Origin: Curtobacterium oceanosedimentum | Lineage (GTDB): Bacteria; Actinomycetota; Actinomycetes; Actinomycetales; Microbacteriaceae | Direction of reading: 5' to 3' | Assembly: GCF_020297365.1 (NCBI RefSeq) | Contig: NZ_JAIXIG010000016.1 | Coordinates: 1-64,000 of the forward strand | DNA length: 64,000 nt | Part shown: positions 28,300 through 36,549 of the stretch, piece by piece | Layout: each line of letters begins with the position of its first letter | Position numbering within the stretch: the stretch's first letter is position 1 | The notes under the pieces: generated by a model | Seen by the model: only the letters and a program-made list of their open reading frames with translations | Database searches by the model: none | What the model was told of the DNA's origin: nothing | Position numbers and translations under genes: made by a program

Positions 28300-28327
28300 T
28301 CGCGGGTGTGCTCCAGATCAGTAGAAT
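28299..28327 (+). promoter_or_regulatory. Candidate purM promoter
   Basis: TAGAAT (28322-28327) is a good -10 match, placed 17 bases after a weak -35 TTCGCG (28299-28304). It would start transcription at about 28334, giving a 40-base leader for purM. No purine-repressor operator was recognised in the purF-purM gap. Confidence 0.45.
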
Positions 28328-28373
28328 CGGGGGGTACCGCCCAAGTCTGCCATGCCACCGCGAAGGACTCAGC

Positions 28374-29489
28374 ATGCCCAACCCGTACGCCGAAGCCGGA
28401 GTGGACACCGCCGCCGGTGACCTGGCCGTCGAGCTCATGAAGTCCGCGGTCGCGGCGACCCACAACTCCTCGGTCCTCGGCGGCGTGGGCGGGTTCGCGG
28501 GGCTGTACGACGTGTCGTTCCTCAAGGACTTCGACCACCCGCTGCTCGCGACCTCGACCGACGGCGTCGGCACCAAGGTCGCCATCGCGCAGGCGATCGA
28601 CAAGCACGACACCATCGGGCAGGACCTGGTCGGCATGGTCGTCGACGACATCGTCGTGGTCGGTGCCAAGCCGCTGTTCATGACCGACTACATCGCCTGC
28701 GGTCGCGTCGTGCCGAACCGCATCGCCGACATCGTCGCCGGCATCGCCCGCGGCTGCGCGGCGACGGGCACCGCCCTGGTGGGTGGCGAGACCGCGGAGC
28801 ACCCCGGGCTGCTCGGCCCGGACGACTACGACGTTGCCGGTGCCGCGACGGGTGTCGTCGAGGCCGGCTCGCAGCTCGGCGCTCACCTGGTGCAGGACGG
28901 CGACGTCGTGCTGGCGATCGAGTCGTCGGGGCTGCACTCGAACGGGTACTCGCTGGTGCGCCACGTCCTGGCGGCGCGGGGGGTCGGGTTCACCGACGTC
29001 CTGCCCGAACTCTCCGGTCCGGTGTTCGGCGGCTCGGTCTCCGTCGGCGAGGCACTGCTTGAACCGACCCGCCTGTACACCTCGCCGCTGCTGGAGCTGC
29101 TCGAGCAGCACCCGGGCGCCGTGCACTCCCTGTCGCACGTGACCGGCGGCGGCATCGCGGCGAACCTGGCGCGCGTGCTGCCGGTCGGCTCGTGGGTCGA
29201 GGTCGACCGCTCCACCTGGCAGCCGCTCCCCGTCTTCCGGGTGCTCGCCGACATGGCCGGCACCCCGATCGAGGACACCGAGGGCACCTGGAACCTGGGC
29301 ATCGGCATGTTCGCGGTCGTCTCCGCCGCTGCGGCCGCCGACGTCATCGCATCGCTCGCGGCGTCGGGGATGCCGACCTGGCCCGTCGGGACGATCTCGA
29401 CGTCCGCGCGTGACCTGACCGGGTTCGAGCAGGGCGCGAAGGGCGTCGACGGCGGTGCCGTCCGGCTCGTCGGGAGCTACGCGGGCTGA
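28374..29489 (+). CDS. purM: Phosphoribosylformylglycinamidine cyclo-ligase (PurM, AIR synthetase)
   Basis: 371 residues from ATG 28374. PurM closes FGAM to AIR with ATP. Typical segments are YAEAGVDTAAGDLAVELMK, LATSTDGVGTKVAIA, GQDLVGMVVDDIVVVGAKPLF, the glycine-rich ALVGGETAEHPGL and IESSGLHSNGYSLVR, followed by HVTGGGIAANLARVLP. The first 45 codons of the longer frame overlap the purF start region and are discarded. After its stop lies a 330-base gap with the family-C repeats. Confidence 0.97.
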   Translation: MPNPYAEAGVDTAAGDLAVELMKSAVAATHNSSVLGGVGGFAGLYDVSFLKDFDHPLLATSTDGVGTKVAIAQAIDKHDTIGQDLVGMVVDDIVVVGAKPLFMTDYIACGRVVPNRIADIVAGIARGCAATGTALVGGETAEHPGLLGPDDYDVAGAATGVVEAGSQLGAHLVQDGDVVLAIESSGLHSNGYSLVRHVLAARGVGFTDVLPELSGPVFGGSVSVGEALLEPTRLYTSPLLELLEQHPGAVHSLSHVTGGGIAANLARVLPVGSWVEVDRSTWQPLPVFRVLADMAGTPIEDTEGTWNLGIGMFAVVSAAAAADVIASLAASGMPTWPVGTISTSARDLTGFEQGAKGVDGGAVRLVGSYAG

Positions 29490-29544
29490 CGCCGCGCGCG
29501 GGTGCGTCGCGCCCCGCCGTGGTGCGTGCCCGCCGGGCCTGGTC

Positions 29545-29746
29545 GGTGAGGTCGCACTTCGTCGCGGAAGTCGTTCGCGGGTGGGGGCCGGAGTGCGATC
29601 TCAGCGCAGGGCCCGCCTCCCGCGGGTGCGGGGCGGGCCGACGGGTGCCTGGTCGACGCCGGGCGCCGGGCCGACGCCGGGCGGTGAGGTCGCACGTCGT
29701 CCCGGAAGCCGTTCGCGGATGCCGGCCGGAGTGCGATCTCAGCGCA
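29545..29746. repeat. Two direct copies of a 64-bp hairpin repeat (family C)
   Basis: This fills most of the 330-base gap between purM and the DUF3073 gene. Copies at 29545-29608 and 29683-29746 share GGTGAGGTCGCAC at one end and GGAGTGCGATCTCAGCGCA at the other. The ends of each copy are mutually complementary (GAG-TCGCACT against AGTGCGA-CTC), so each can fold into a hairpin. Between them a GC hairpin (GCCCGCC ... GGCGGGC, about 29610-29639) could terminate purM. No ORF in the gap looks real. Confidence 0.8.
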
Positions 29747-29819
29747 TGTCGACGGCACCGTCCGGGCACGCTGAAACGCCGCGCTGCCCGAGGGCTGCGC
29801 GGCGTGACTGCGAGGGAGA

Positions 29820-30038
29820 TCAGGCGGACTTGTTCTGGTCCGCCTGGGACTCGAAGTCGTCGTCCTCTTCTGCCGGCTCCGCACCGTACTGGTCTGCCCA
29901 GCGGTCGACGTAGTCCTCGTCGGAATGTTGTCCGGCGGAGAGCTCCTGCTCGAGCGCACCGTAGTTCGTCTGCGGGCTGAAGTACTTCAGCTCACGGGCG
30001 ACCTTGGTGTGCTTCGCCTTCTGACGGCCGCGCCCCAT
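29820..30038 (-). CDS. DUF3073 family small protein
   Basis: 72 residues from ATG 30038. The N-terminus MGRGRQKAKHTKVARELKYF is the hallmark of DUF3073, a basic start followed by SPQTNYGALEQEL. The second half is strongly acidic (EPAEEDDDFES). It is an actinobacterial protein of unknown function; the basic start suggests nucleic-acid contact, but that is inference. The frame continues to 30236 without family features, and the short form is the standard size. It is divergent from the monooxygenase gene. Confidence 0.88.
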   Translation of the reverse strand: MGRGRQKAKHTKVARELKYFSPQTNYGALEQELSAGQHSDEDYVDRWADQYGAEPAEEDDDFESQADQNKSA

Positions 30039-30196
30039 GCGTGACCCCCTCGTTCGGCTCTGGTCCGGTCCTGGCGAATGACGGAAGATCACTCGGGGAA
30101 CCAGACGGTTCGTGGTTTGAAATCTGCCGATCACTCTACCATGTACCTCGATCTGGACGTCGCGCGACGGCTGGCCCGCACAGCAGAATCGAAGTG

Positions 30197-31336
30197 ATGA
30201 CGGAACCCCTCGAGCCCCCGGTCGACCAGCACGCACGCGTGGTCGTGATCGGCGCGGGGCAGGCCGGCCTCTCGGTGGGATACCACCTGCGGCGCCTCGG
30301 ACTGGTGCCCGGCAGCGATCTCGTCATCCTCGACCGCGCGCCGAGCACCGGGGGAGCGTGGCAGTTCCGCTGGGAGGCACTGCGGCTGGGGGCGGCCCAC
30401 CGGGTGCACGACCTGCCCGGCATGCGGGCGATGGGCCTGGCGTTCGACGACGCCGACCGGTCGCGACCCGCGCGGGACGTGGTCGGCGAGTACTACCGGC
30501 GGTTCGAGCAGCACCACGACCTGCGCATCCGGCGCCCGGTCGCGGTGACCTCCGTGGCCCGGCTGGACGGGGGACCGGCGGGCATCGCTCCAGCGGACGC
30601 AGGCCTGTGCGTCACGACCCGCGGAGCCGACGGGGCCGTCCGCAGGATCCGAGCCGACGTCGTCGTGAACGCCTCCGGCACGTGGGGGACCCCGTTCGTC
30701 CCGTGGTACCCCGGCCGTGACGTGTTCCGAGGGCGGCAGGTCGACACCACCGAGTACCGCAGCGCCACCGAGTTCGCGCGGCAGGACGTCGTGGTCGTCG
30801 GCGGTGGCACGAGCGCCATCGGGTTCCTGCTCGAGCTCGACGGCGTCGCCCGGTCGACACGGTGGTTCACCCGCCGCCCGATGGTCTGGGCCGGGACCGC
30901 GTTGCTCGACGTCGAGTCCGCGGTGGCCGCCGTCGACGAACAGGACCGGGCCGCCCGTGCCGGCGAGGTCCTACCGAGCATCGTCAGCGGCACCGGGGTC
31001 CCGGTGTCGCGACGGATCCGCGCCGGGATCGACCGTGGCGTGCTGCACGACGAGCCGATGTTCACGCGGATGGACGCGGACGGTGTGGTGACCGCTGACG
31101 GCGGCCACGTACACGCCGACGCGGTCATCTGGGCGACGGGCTTCCGGGCCGACCTGCGGCACCTCGCGCCGCTGCACCTGCGGACCGCGGCGGGCGGCGT
31201 CGTGGTCGAGGACGGGCGGTCGGCGGACGAACCCCGTCTGTTCCTGGCCGGCTACGGGCCGCAGGCGTCGACGATCGGCGCGAACCGGGCCGGCCGACGC
31301 ATCGCCCGCCAGGTCATGGACGCACTCGCCGGCTGA
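30197..31336 (+). CDS. FAD-dependent monooxygenase / oxidoreductase (flavin-containing monooxygenase-like)
   Basis: 379 residues from ATG 30197 (a GTG one codon earlier is possible). The FAD-binding loop VVVIGAGQAGLSVGYHL is near residue 15. A second NADPH-binding loop VVVVGGGTSAIGF lies near 200, and the late ATGFRADLRHL motif resembles that of class B flavin monooxygenases. A conserved GGAWQFRWEALRLGAAHRVH segment follows the FAD loop. Oxygenation or reduction of a small molecule is likely, with the substrate unknown. It stands alone between a divergent DUF3073 gene and a convergent DoxX gene. Confidence 0.83.
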   Translation: MTEPLEPPVDQHARVVVIGAGQAGLSVGYHLRRLGLVPGSDLVILDRAPSTGGAWQFRWEALRLGAAHRVHDLPGMRAMGLAFDDADRSRPARDVVGEYYRRFEQHHDLRIRRPVAVTSVARLDGGPAGIAPADAGLCVTTRGADGAVRRIRADVVVNASGTWGTPFVPWYPGRDVFRGRQVDTTEYRSATEFARQDVVVVGGGTSAIGFLLELDGVARSTRWFTRRPMVWAGTALLDVESAVAAVDEQDRAARAGEVLPSIVSGTGVPVSRRIRAGIDRGVLHDEPMFTRMDADGVVTADGGHVHADAVIWATGFRADLRHLAPLHLRTAAGGVVVEDGRSADEPRLFLAGYGPQASTIGANRAGRRIARQVMDALAG

Positions 31337-31385
31337 CCGCGGGCCGACGTCGGCGACGGCGCAGGCGCCAGCGCCGACACTGACG

Positions 31386-31826
31386 TCAGGCGGGCAGGGG
31401 CTCCTCGACCCCGCGACGCCGCCGCGAGGACCGCAGGACGAGGGCGTCCACCGAGAACCGCCCCGGCCCCGTCAGCGCCACCGCGAGGGACGCGACCGCC
31501 AGCACGAGCACGTACTCGAAGCCGCCCTCCTGCGCGAAGAACCCGGCGGTGGCGTGCGCGAGGAGCCCCGCGACCACCATGTCGACGGCGAGCAGCACCC
31601 CGACGATGCGGGTCGCGATCCCGAGGACGAGCAGCACGCCACCGACGAGTTCGAGCCCGGCGACGAGCGGCGCGGCGACCTCGGCGAGCGGGACGCCCAT
31701 GCCCGAGAAGCCCTGGGCGACGGTCGGGATGCCCTGGGCGAACTTCTGCGCGCCGTGGGCGATGAAGACGGCTCCGAGGACGATGCGGAGCGCGGTCAGG
31801 CCGAGGGAGGTCGATGTCGTTCGCAT
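31386..31826 (-). CDS. DoxX family membrane protein
   Basis: 146 residues with four predicted transmembrane helices. The family pattern is clear: ALRIVLGAVFIAHGAQKFAQG near the N-terminus, VAAPLVAGLELVGGVLLVLGI in the middle, and a last helix before FSVDALVLRS. DoxX proteins are poorly understood; some belong to redox complexes in the membrane. ATG 31826 is used. It follows the DUF3072 gene on the same strand, but a 12-base-stem inverted repeat lies between, so it probably has its own promoter. Confidence 0.87.
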   Translation of the reverse strand: MRTTSTSLGLTALRIVLGAVFIAHGAQKFAQGIPTVAQGFSGMGVPLAEVAAPLVAGLELVGGVLLVLGIATRIVGVLLAVDMVVAGLLAHATAGFFAQEGGFEYVLVLAVASLAVALTGPGRFSVDALVLRSSRRRRGVEEPLPA

Positions 31827-31880
31827 GGCCCCGACGGTAGCTGTTGACGTGTCATCGATGCCCCTCGACCGGGGGACTGC

Positions 31881-31938
31881 CCGCGCTTCGGCAGGACTTG
31901 CCCAGACGGCGTCCAGGCAGCGGTCCGCCGAAGCGCGG
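31881..31938 (-). terminator. Inverted repeat downstream of the DUF3072 gene
   Basis: CCGCGCTTCGGC (31881-31892) pairs perfectly with GCCGAAGCGCGG (31927-31938) around a 34-base loop. It starts 9 bases past the DUF3072 stop on the minus strand. The large loop makes it less convincing than the other hairpins. Confidence 0.5.
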
Positions 31939-31946
31939 ACCCGTTC

Positions 31947-32222
31947 TCAGGAATCCGTGCCGCGGCCCGTCTCCTGCTGCAGGCGGTCGATCTGCTCCGA
32001 GGCCTGCGCCTTGTTGAGGTCGGCGGGGAGCTCCTCGCCGGCCTCGCGGGCCAGGGTGTCCAGGTAGCTGCGCTGCGGGCCGGTCATCGGCTCGTCACCG
32101 GTGACCCACTGCTCGGGGTCCTTGCTGGCGGTGGTGGACGGGTCGGGTCGGGGGCCACCGAGGGTCTCGCCCTGGATCGGTGCGTCCTGGGGCTGCTGCT
32201 CGTCGCGCTCTGCGTCACTCAT
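31947..32222 (-). CDS. DUF3072 family small protein
   Basis: 91 residues from ATG 32222. The first half is charged and probably disordered. The second half carries the family signature PMTGPQRSYLDTLAREAGEE and DLNKAQASEQIDRLQ, a short helical pair. DUF3072 proteins have no assigned role. The open frame extends further on this strand, but the ATG at 32222 begins the only part with normal composition. Confidence 0.82.
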   Translation of the reverse strand: MSDAERDEQQPQDAPIQGETLGGPRPDPSTTASKDPEQWVTGDEPMTGPQRSYLDTLAREAGEELPADLNKAQASEQIDRLQQETGRGTDS

Positions 32223-32319
32223 GTCGGCGACCGTACGCCGCACCTCCGTCATGCCTCGCAGCGGGGGCGTCCCCCGGACACCGCCGCACCGCAGGACGGA
32301 TGCGCCGTGCTCGCGCCGG

Positions 32320-33075
32320 TCAGACGGGCGTGGCCGTGTAGCGCACCAGGTCCGGGCCGACCGCGCTCGTGGCGATCGGCACCGTCCGGTCGTCTCGCCG
32401 GATCCAGATCGTCGCCGCACGCTCGTCGATCCGCTCCACGGCGTGCAGCGAGCCGTCGAGCAGCACCGATGCCGAGACCACGACCCGACCACTCGCCGGA
32501 CGCGGCGGCAGGCCGACCAGGTCGTCGTCGAAGGCGGGGTGCTCGCCGGGCTGCAGGAACGGCGAGACGGGCGCGGTGACGACCTCGAGCCCCTCGTCGA
32601 CCTCGGTCACCGCGACCAGGCGCACGGCCTGGTCGGTCGGCAGCGGGACGTCCACGACGGGGGCGTCGGCGGGGCCGGCCAACGCGCGGAGGGCGGGCCG
32701 ACCGTCGGGGGCGAGCCGGGCCTCCAGGCCGTCGACCCGGACGCGACCGCGCCCACGCGAGTCGGCGTACAGCCCCGGCTCGATGCCGGACTGCCGTGCC
32801 TCGAGCCGCGAGAGGACGACGCGGTCCGGGCGGTACCAGTCGCGGAGCGCGGCGGGGTCCACCCAGCCGACGCTCGGCACGCCACGGGAGAGCGCGGCGG
32901 ACTCGTCGGCGGCGCGTTCGTCGAGCGCCCCGAGCGGGTGCTCGCCGCGCACGGCGACGAGTCCCTCGTGCGGGCTGCCGGCCGGCGGCTCGTGGTCGAG
33001 CACCTCGACGCGCTTCGAGACCTTGCCGCCGTGCCCGTCGAACGTGGCGAACGTCCGCAGGTCACTGATGGTCAT
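32320..33075 (-). CDS. Hypothetical protein downstream of the APC permease
   Basis: 251 residues from ATG 33075 (MTISDLRTFATFDGHGGKVS). No signal peptide, membrane helix or motif that I recognise. The sequence alternates short beta-like stretches (VVSASVLLDGSLHAVERID, ATIWIRRDDRTVPIATSA), and its codon use matches its neighbours, so it is likely real. It begins 11 bases after the stop of the large APC permease on the same strand, which implies one transcript. Confidence 0.7.
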   Translation of the reverse strand: MTISDLRTFATFDGHGGKVSKRVEVLDHEPPAGSPHEGLVAVRGEHPLGALDERAADESAALSRGVPSVGWVDPAALRDWYRPDRVVLSRLEARQSGIEPGLYADSRGRGRVRVDGLEARLAPDGRPALRALAGPADAPVVDVPLPTDQAVRLVAVTEVDEGLEVVTAPVSPFLQPGEHPAFDDDLVGLPPRPASGRVVVSASVLLDGSLHAVERIDERAATIWIRRDDRTVPIATSAVGPDLVRYTATPV

Positions 33076-33086
33076 GGGGTCACATG

Positions 33087-35300
33087 CTACGACTCGTCGG
33101 AGCCCCGTCGCGGTGGCGAGGGGACCAGGGCGTGGATCTCCCCCGTGCAGAGCGCGGGGTCGACGCCCTCGGCCGGGCCGGCCGGACGGGTCGCGCGGCG
33201 CGGCTGGATGCTGTTGCGCTCGACCGACCGCAGCAGGCGATCCGCGCCCGGAGCCGCGGCGTCGGTCGACGGGCCGGGCTGTGCCGGACGGCGCAGCGGG
33301 GGCCGCACGGGCTCTCCCCGGCGCTCCTGGCCGGGCAGCGGACGGGACCGACGGCCGTACAGCAGCTCGGACGAGTCGAGCAGCCACGGCACGAGCGCGA
33401 CGGTGACCCCGTGCACGAGCAGCAGCTTCTTGCGGATGCGGCGGCCGCGGTGGTTGTGGAGCAGGCTCTCCCACCAGTGCCCGACGATGAAGATCGGGGT
33501 GTAGACGGTGACGACCTCGGAACCGTGCTCGTGCCGGTGCGCCTTGATGTACTTGATGAGCGGCATCGAGATGTCGCGGTACGGGCTCGGCACGATGGTC
33601 AGCGGCACGTGGATGTCGTACTCCGCCCACTGGTCGCGCAGCCGCTGGGCGTCGGCGTCGTCGATCGCCACGTGCACCGCCTCGATGCTCGCGTGCTCGG
33701 CGGCGACCGCGTAGTCGAGCGCCTTGAGCACGGGCTTCTGCAGTTTGTTCACCAGGACGATCGCGTGGTCGCCGGTGGCGCCGAACCGCGTCTCGACGTC
33801 GGCCTCGATCTCGTGCGAGACGTCGCGGTAGTAGCGGTTCACGCCGAGCATGAGCACGTACAGCACGGGCATGATCAGGAACACGAGCCAGGCGCCGTGC
33901 GTGAACTTCGTGATCGTGACGATGACGAGCACCACCAGGGTGAACGTCGCACCGATGGCGTTGATGGTGCGGGAGCGCACGACCTGCCCGCGGTGCACGG
34001 GAGCGTCCGCCGTGCCGTCGCGGTCGGCCCGCAGCAGCCTCGTCCAGTGCACGACCATGCCCGTCTGCCCGAGCGTGAACGACACGAAGACGCCGATGAT
34101 GTAGAGCTGGATGAGGCTCGTGACGTTCGCCCGGTAGACCACGAGCAGCGCCGCGGCGACGAGCGCCAGGACGATGACGCCGTTCGAGTAGATGAGCCGG
34201 TCGCCGCGGGTCGACAGCGCCTTCGGGGCGTACGAGTCGCGGGCCAGGATCGAGCCGAGCAGCGGGAAGCCGTTGAAGGCGGTGTTCGCGGCGAGGAGCA
34301 GGACCGCGGCCGTCGTCGCCTGGATCACGAAGAACAGCACCGAGTTGTTGCCGAAGGTCGCCGCCGCGATCTGGGCGATGAGCGAGCGCTGCGGCGTGGT
34401 CGCGCAGTCCGCGAAGCCCTGCAGGTCGCAGGCGCGCTCGGCGTAGTGCACCTGCGACACGAGCGCGAGCGTGATGAGCCCGATGAACAGGACGATCGCG
34501 ATGCCGCCCATCGCGACCAGGGTGGCCTGTGCGTTCTTGATCTTCGGACGGCGGAACGCCTGCACGCCGTTCGCGATGGCCTCGACGCCGGTCAGGGCCG
34601 AGCAGCCCGAGGCGAAGGCGCGCAGGAGCAGCAGGATGAAGGCCGCCTGCGTGGTGTGCTCCACGTTCTCGACGGTGTAGGCGGCGGATTCGGCGATCGG
34701 AGCGTCGCCGGCGACCACCCGCACGAGCCCGACGACGACCATGACGAAGACCGACGCCACGAACAGGTAGGTCGGGATCGCGAAGGCCTTGCTCGACTCC
34801 CGCACGCCGCGCAGGTTGGTGGCGGCGAGCAGCACGACGAACAGCAGGGCGAGCTCGACGCGGAAGTGGTCGAGCATCGGCAGCGCCGAGATGATGTTGT
34901 CCACGCCCGAGGCGACCGACACGGCGACCGTCATCACGTAGTCGACGAGCAGTGCGCTCGCGACGACCAGCCCGGCCTTCTCGCCGAGGTTCCGGTGCGC
35001 CACCTCGTAGTCGCCACCGCCCGACGGGTACGCCTTGATGAGCTGCCGGTACGAGGCGACGACCACCACGAGCAGCAGCACGACGAGCGCCGCGACCCAC
35101 GGGGCGAACGTCAGGAACGCCATGCCGCCGAGCAGCAGGATCATCAGGAGTTCCTGCGGCGCGTACGCGACGGAGGACAGCGGGTCACTCGCGAAGATCG
35201 GCAGCGCCAGGTGCTTCGGGAGGAGCTGTCCTTCGAGCTTCTCGGAGGGGAGTGGATCCCCGATCAGTCGTGCTTTCAACGACCGGACCTCGTTCGTCAC
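33087..35300 (-). CDS. APC superfamily permease with C-terminal cytosolic domain
   Basis: About 737 residues. The conserved start KLEGQLLPKHLALPIFASDP and SSVAYAPQELLMILLLGG introduce about 12 transmembrane helices (YPSGGGDYEVAHRNLGEKAG, FGNNSVLFFVIQATTAAVLL, and so on). From about residue 500 a soluble domain follows, with a USP-like alternation (AIVLVNKLQKPVLKALDYAV, ASIEAVHVAIDDADAQRLRD). Such proteins are amino-acid or cation importers; the substrate is unknown. I placed the start at GTG 35300 (VTNEVRS). A TTG at 35309 is equally in frame, and neither has a good ribosome site. Confidence 0.85.
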   Translation of the reverse strand: MTNEVRSLKARLIGDPLPSEKLEGQLLPKHLALPIFASDPLSSVAYAPQELLMILLLGGMAFLTFAPWVAALVVLLLVVVVASYRQLIKAYPSGGGDYEVAHRNLGEKAGLVVASALLVDYVMTVAVSVASGVDNIISALPMLDHFRVELALLFVVLLAATNLRGVRESSKAFAIPTYLFVASVFVMVVVGLVRVVAGDAPIAESAAYTVENVEHTTQAAFILLLLRAFASGCSALTGVEAIANGVQAFRRPKIKNAQATLVAMGGIAIVLFIGLITLALVSQVHYAERACDLQGFADCATTPQRSLIAQIAAATFGNNSVLFFVIQATTAAVLLLAANTAFNGFPLLGSILARDSYAPKALSTRGDRLIYSNGVIVLALVAAALLVVYRANVTSLIQLYIIGVFVSFTLGQTGMVVHWTRLLRADRDGTADAPVHRGQVVRSRTINAIGATFTLVVLVIVTITKFTHGAWLVFLIMPVLYVLMLGVNRYYRDVSHEIEADVETRFGATGDHAIVLVNKLQKPVLKALDYAVAAEHASIEAVHVAIDDADAQRLRDQWAEYDIHVPLTIVPSPYRDISMPLIKYIKAHRHEHGSEVVTVYTPIFIVGHWWESLLHNHRGRRIRKKLLLVHGVTVALVPWLLDSSELLYGRRSRPLPGQERRGEPVRPPLRRPAQPGPSTDAAAPGADRLLRSVERNSIQPRRATRPAGPAEGVDPALCTGEIHALVPSPPRRGSDES

Positions 35301-35407
35301 GAGCGGCAAACCTACTCAGTTCCGGGCGCGAGTCAACACGGTCGGGCAGCCGGGTATTCCCGGACGGTCACGGACGTCGCGCCGACGGCGTGGCGCACCC
35401 CGGACGC

Positions 35408-35422
35408 TTGACGCGGCGTCAA
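35408..35422 (+). promoter_or_regulatory. MerR-type dyad upstream of the MerR gene
   Basis: TTGACGC and GCGTCAA flank a single G, a perfect 15-base dyad whose left half doubles as a -35 TTGACG. It ends 17 bases before the MerR start codon. A proper -10 at normal spacing is not clear. MerR promoters often have long spacers, which would fit autoregulation. The same core appears in the VOC operators at 17025. Confidence 0.55.
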
Positions 35423-35439
35423 CCAGTACTGTCGCGAGG

Positions 35440-35901
35440 GTGAGTGCTTCGACAGACACGGGTGACGCAGCTGCGAAAGCGCCGCACGGCATCGCCGACG
35501 TGGCGCGTTCCGCCGGGCTGTCCAGCCGGACCCTGCGGCACTACGACGCGATCGGCCTGCTGCCGGCCACGGCGGTGGGCGACGGCGGACTCCGCCGCTA
35601 CGACGACCGCGCGCTCGTCCGGCTGCAGCGGATCCTGTTGCTGCGGGGGTCGGGGCTCGGCCTCACCGAGATCGCGCGACGGCTCGGCACCGACCTCGGT
35701 GCCGACGGCGACACCGACGACGACGCAGCGGCGCTCGCCGACCACCTCGTGTGGCTCGAGCGGGAGCGCGACCGGCTCGCCCGCCAGCTCGCCGCGGTGC
35801 GGACCACCGTGGCGCGGCTCGAGCGCGGCGACCGCCTGACGGCGGCCGAGGCGTTCGACGGCTTCGCGCCGACGCGGTCGCCGGCAGCCGACGCGGGGTG
35901 A
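35440..35901 (+). CDS. MerR family transcriptional regulator
   Basis: 153 residues from GTG 35440. The N-terminal DNA-binding domain is clear: GIADVARSAGLSSRTLRHYD, AIGLLPATAVGDGGLRRYDD, LVRLQRILLLRGSGLGLTEI. A coiled-coil helix follows (LADHLVWLERERDRLARQLA). There is no cysteine cluster, so it is not a metal sensor of the classical type. The long effector domain of TipA-like members is missing. The target is not evident, because the permease gene lies divergent upstream with 139 bases between starts. Confidence 0.87.
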   Translation: MSASTDTGDAAAKAPHGIADVARSAGLSSRTLRHYDAIGLLPATAVGDGGLRRYDDRALVRLQRILLLRGSGLGLTEIARRLGTDLGADGDTDDDAAALADHLVWLERERDRLARQLAAVRTTVARLERGDRLTAAEAFDGFAPTRSPAADAG

Positions 35902-35967
35902 CACGCGACAGGCGGTGCGGACGCGGCCGGGAGGCTCGGGTCGGCACCGCCTGTCGGGCGCGGGTCG

Positions 35968-36549
35968 TCAGAGCGACCGGCGCAGGGCCTCCAGTCCGTC
36001 CCGCAGCCGCGTCACGGTGTCGGCGGCGAGCGTGCCGCGCGTCGCGCGGCGACGCAGGTCCGCACGGACCTGCTGCCGGAAGGACGACAGTGCCATCTCG
36101 AACTCCCGCAGGGCGCGGGCGCTGTCGGACGGCACCGACTCGGGTTCCGGACGGGCACCGGTGCGGGGACCCTCGGCGGAGGCGGCCAGGTCGGCGCGCA
36201 GGGAGCGCATCGCCTCGCCGACCGAGGCGCGGACGCCGTCGGCCAGGGACTTCACCGAGTCCGCCACACCGTTCTCGACGGTCGTGATCTCGTCGGCGCG
36301 GGCTGCGAGCTCGGCGCGGCCGGCGTCGGTGATCGCGTAGACGGTCTTGCGGCCGTCGGCGGTCTTCGTGACCAGGCCGTCCTCCTCGAGCTTGGCGAGT
36401 CGGGGGTAGACGGTGCCGGCACTCGGCACGTACGTGCCACCGAACCGGTCGCCGAGCGCCTGGATGAGCTCGTAGCCGTGCATCGGGTGGTCGGCGAGCA
36501 GCACGAGCAGGTACAGGCGCAGGTGGCCGTGTGCGAAGACGGGGCTCAT
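35968..36549 (-). CDS. PadR family transcriptional regulator (with DUF4097 partner)
   Basis: 193 residues from ATG 36549. The PadR winged helix is evident: HLRLYLLVLLADHPMHGYEL, IQALGDRFGGTYVPSAGTVY, RLAKLEEDGLVTKTADGRKT, VYAITDAGRAEL. The C-terminal half is helical and charged, and may sense the ligand. Its start overlaps the stop of the DUF4097 gene (ATGA), so it is the second gene of that operon. Regulators paired with DUF4097 proteins are commonly linked to envelope stress, but the evidence here is only context. Confidence 0.9.
   Translation of the reverse strand: MSPVFAHGHLRLYLLVLLADHPMHGYELIQALGDRFGGTYVPSAGTVYPRLAKLEEDGLVTKTADGRKTVYAITDAGRAELAARADEITTVENGVADSVKSLADGVRASVGEAMRSLRADLAASAEGPRTGARPEPESVPSDSARALREFEMALSSFRQQVRADLRRRATRGTLAADTVTRLRDGLEALRRSL

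Noticed and set aside
29490-29819. Short ORFs in the gap after purM
   Set aside because: They run through the family-C repeats and hairpins in several frames with no start signal or domain.
32320-35100. 926-codon minus-strand frame joining the permease region to the hypothetical gene
   Set aside because: Its first two thirds are a frame-shifted shadow of the APC permease. Only the part from 33075 has normal composition, so the genes are kept separate.
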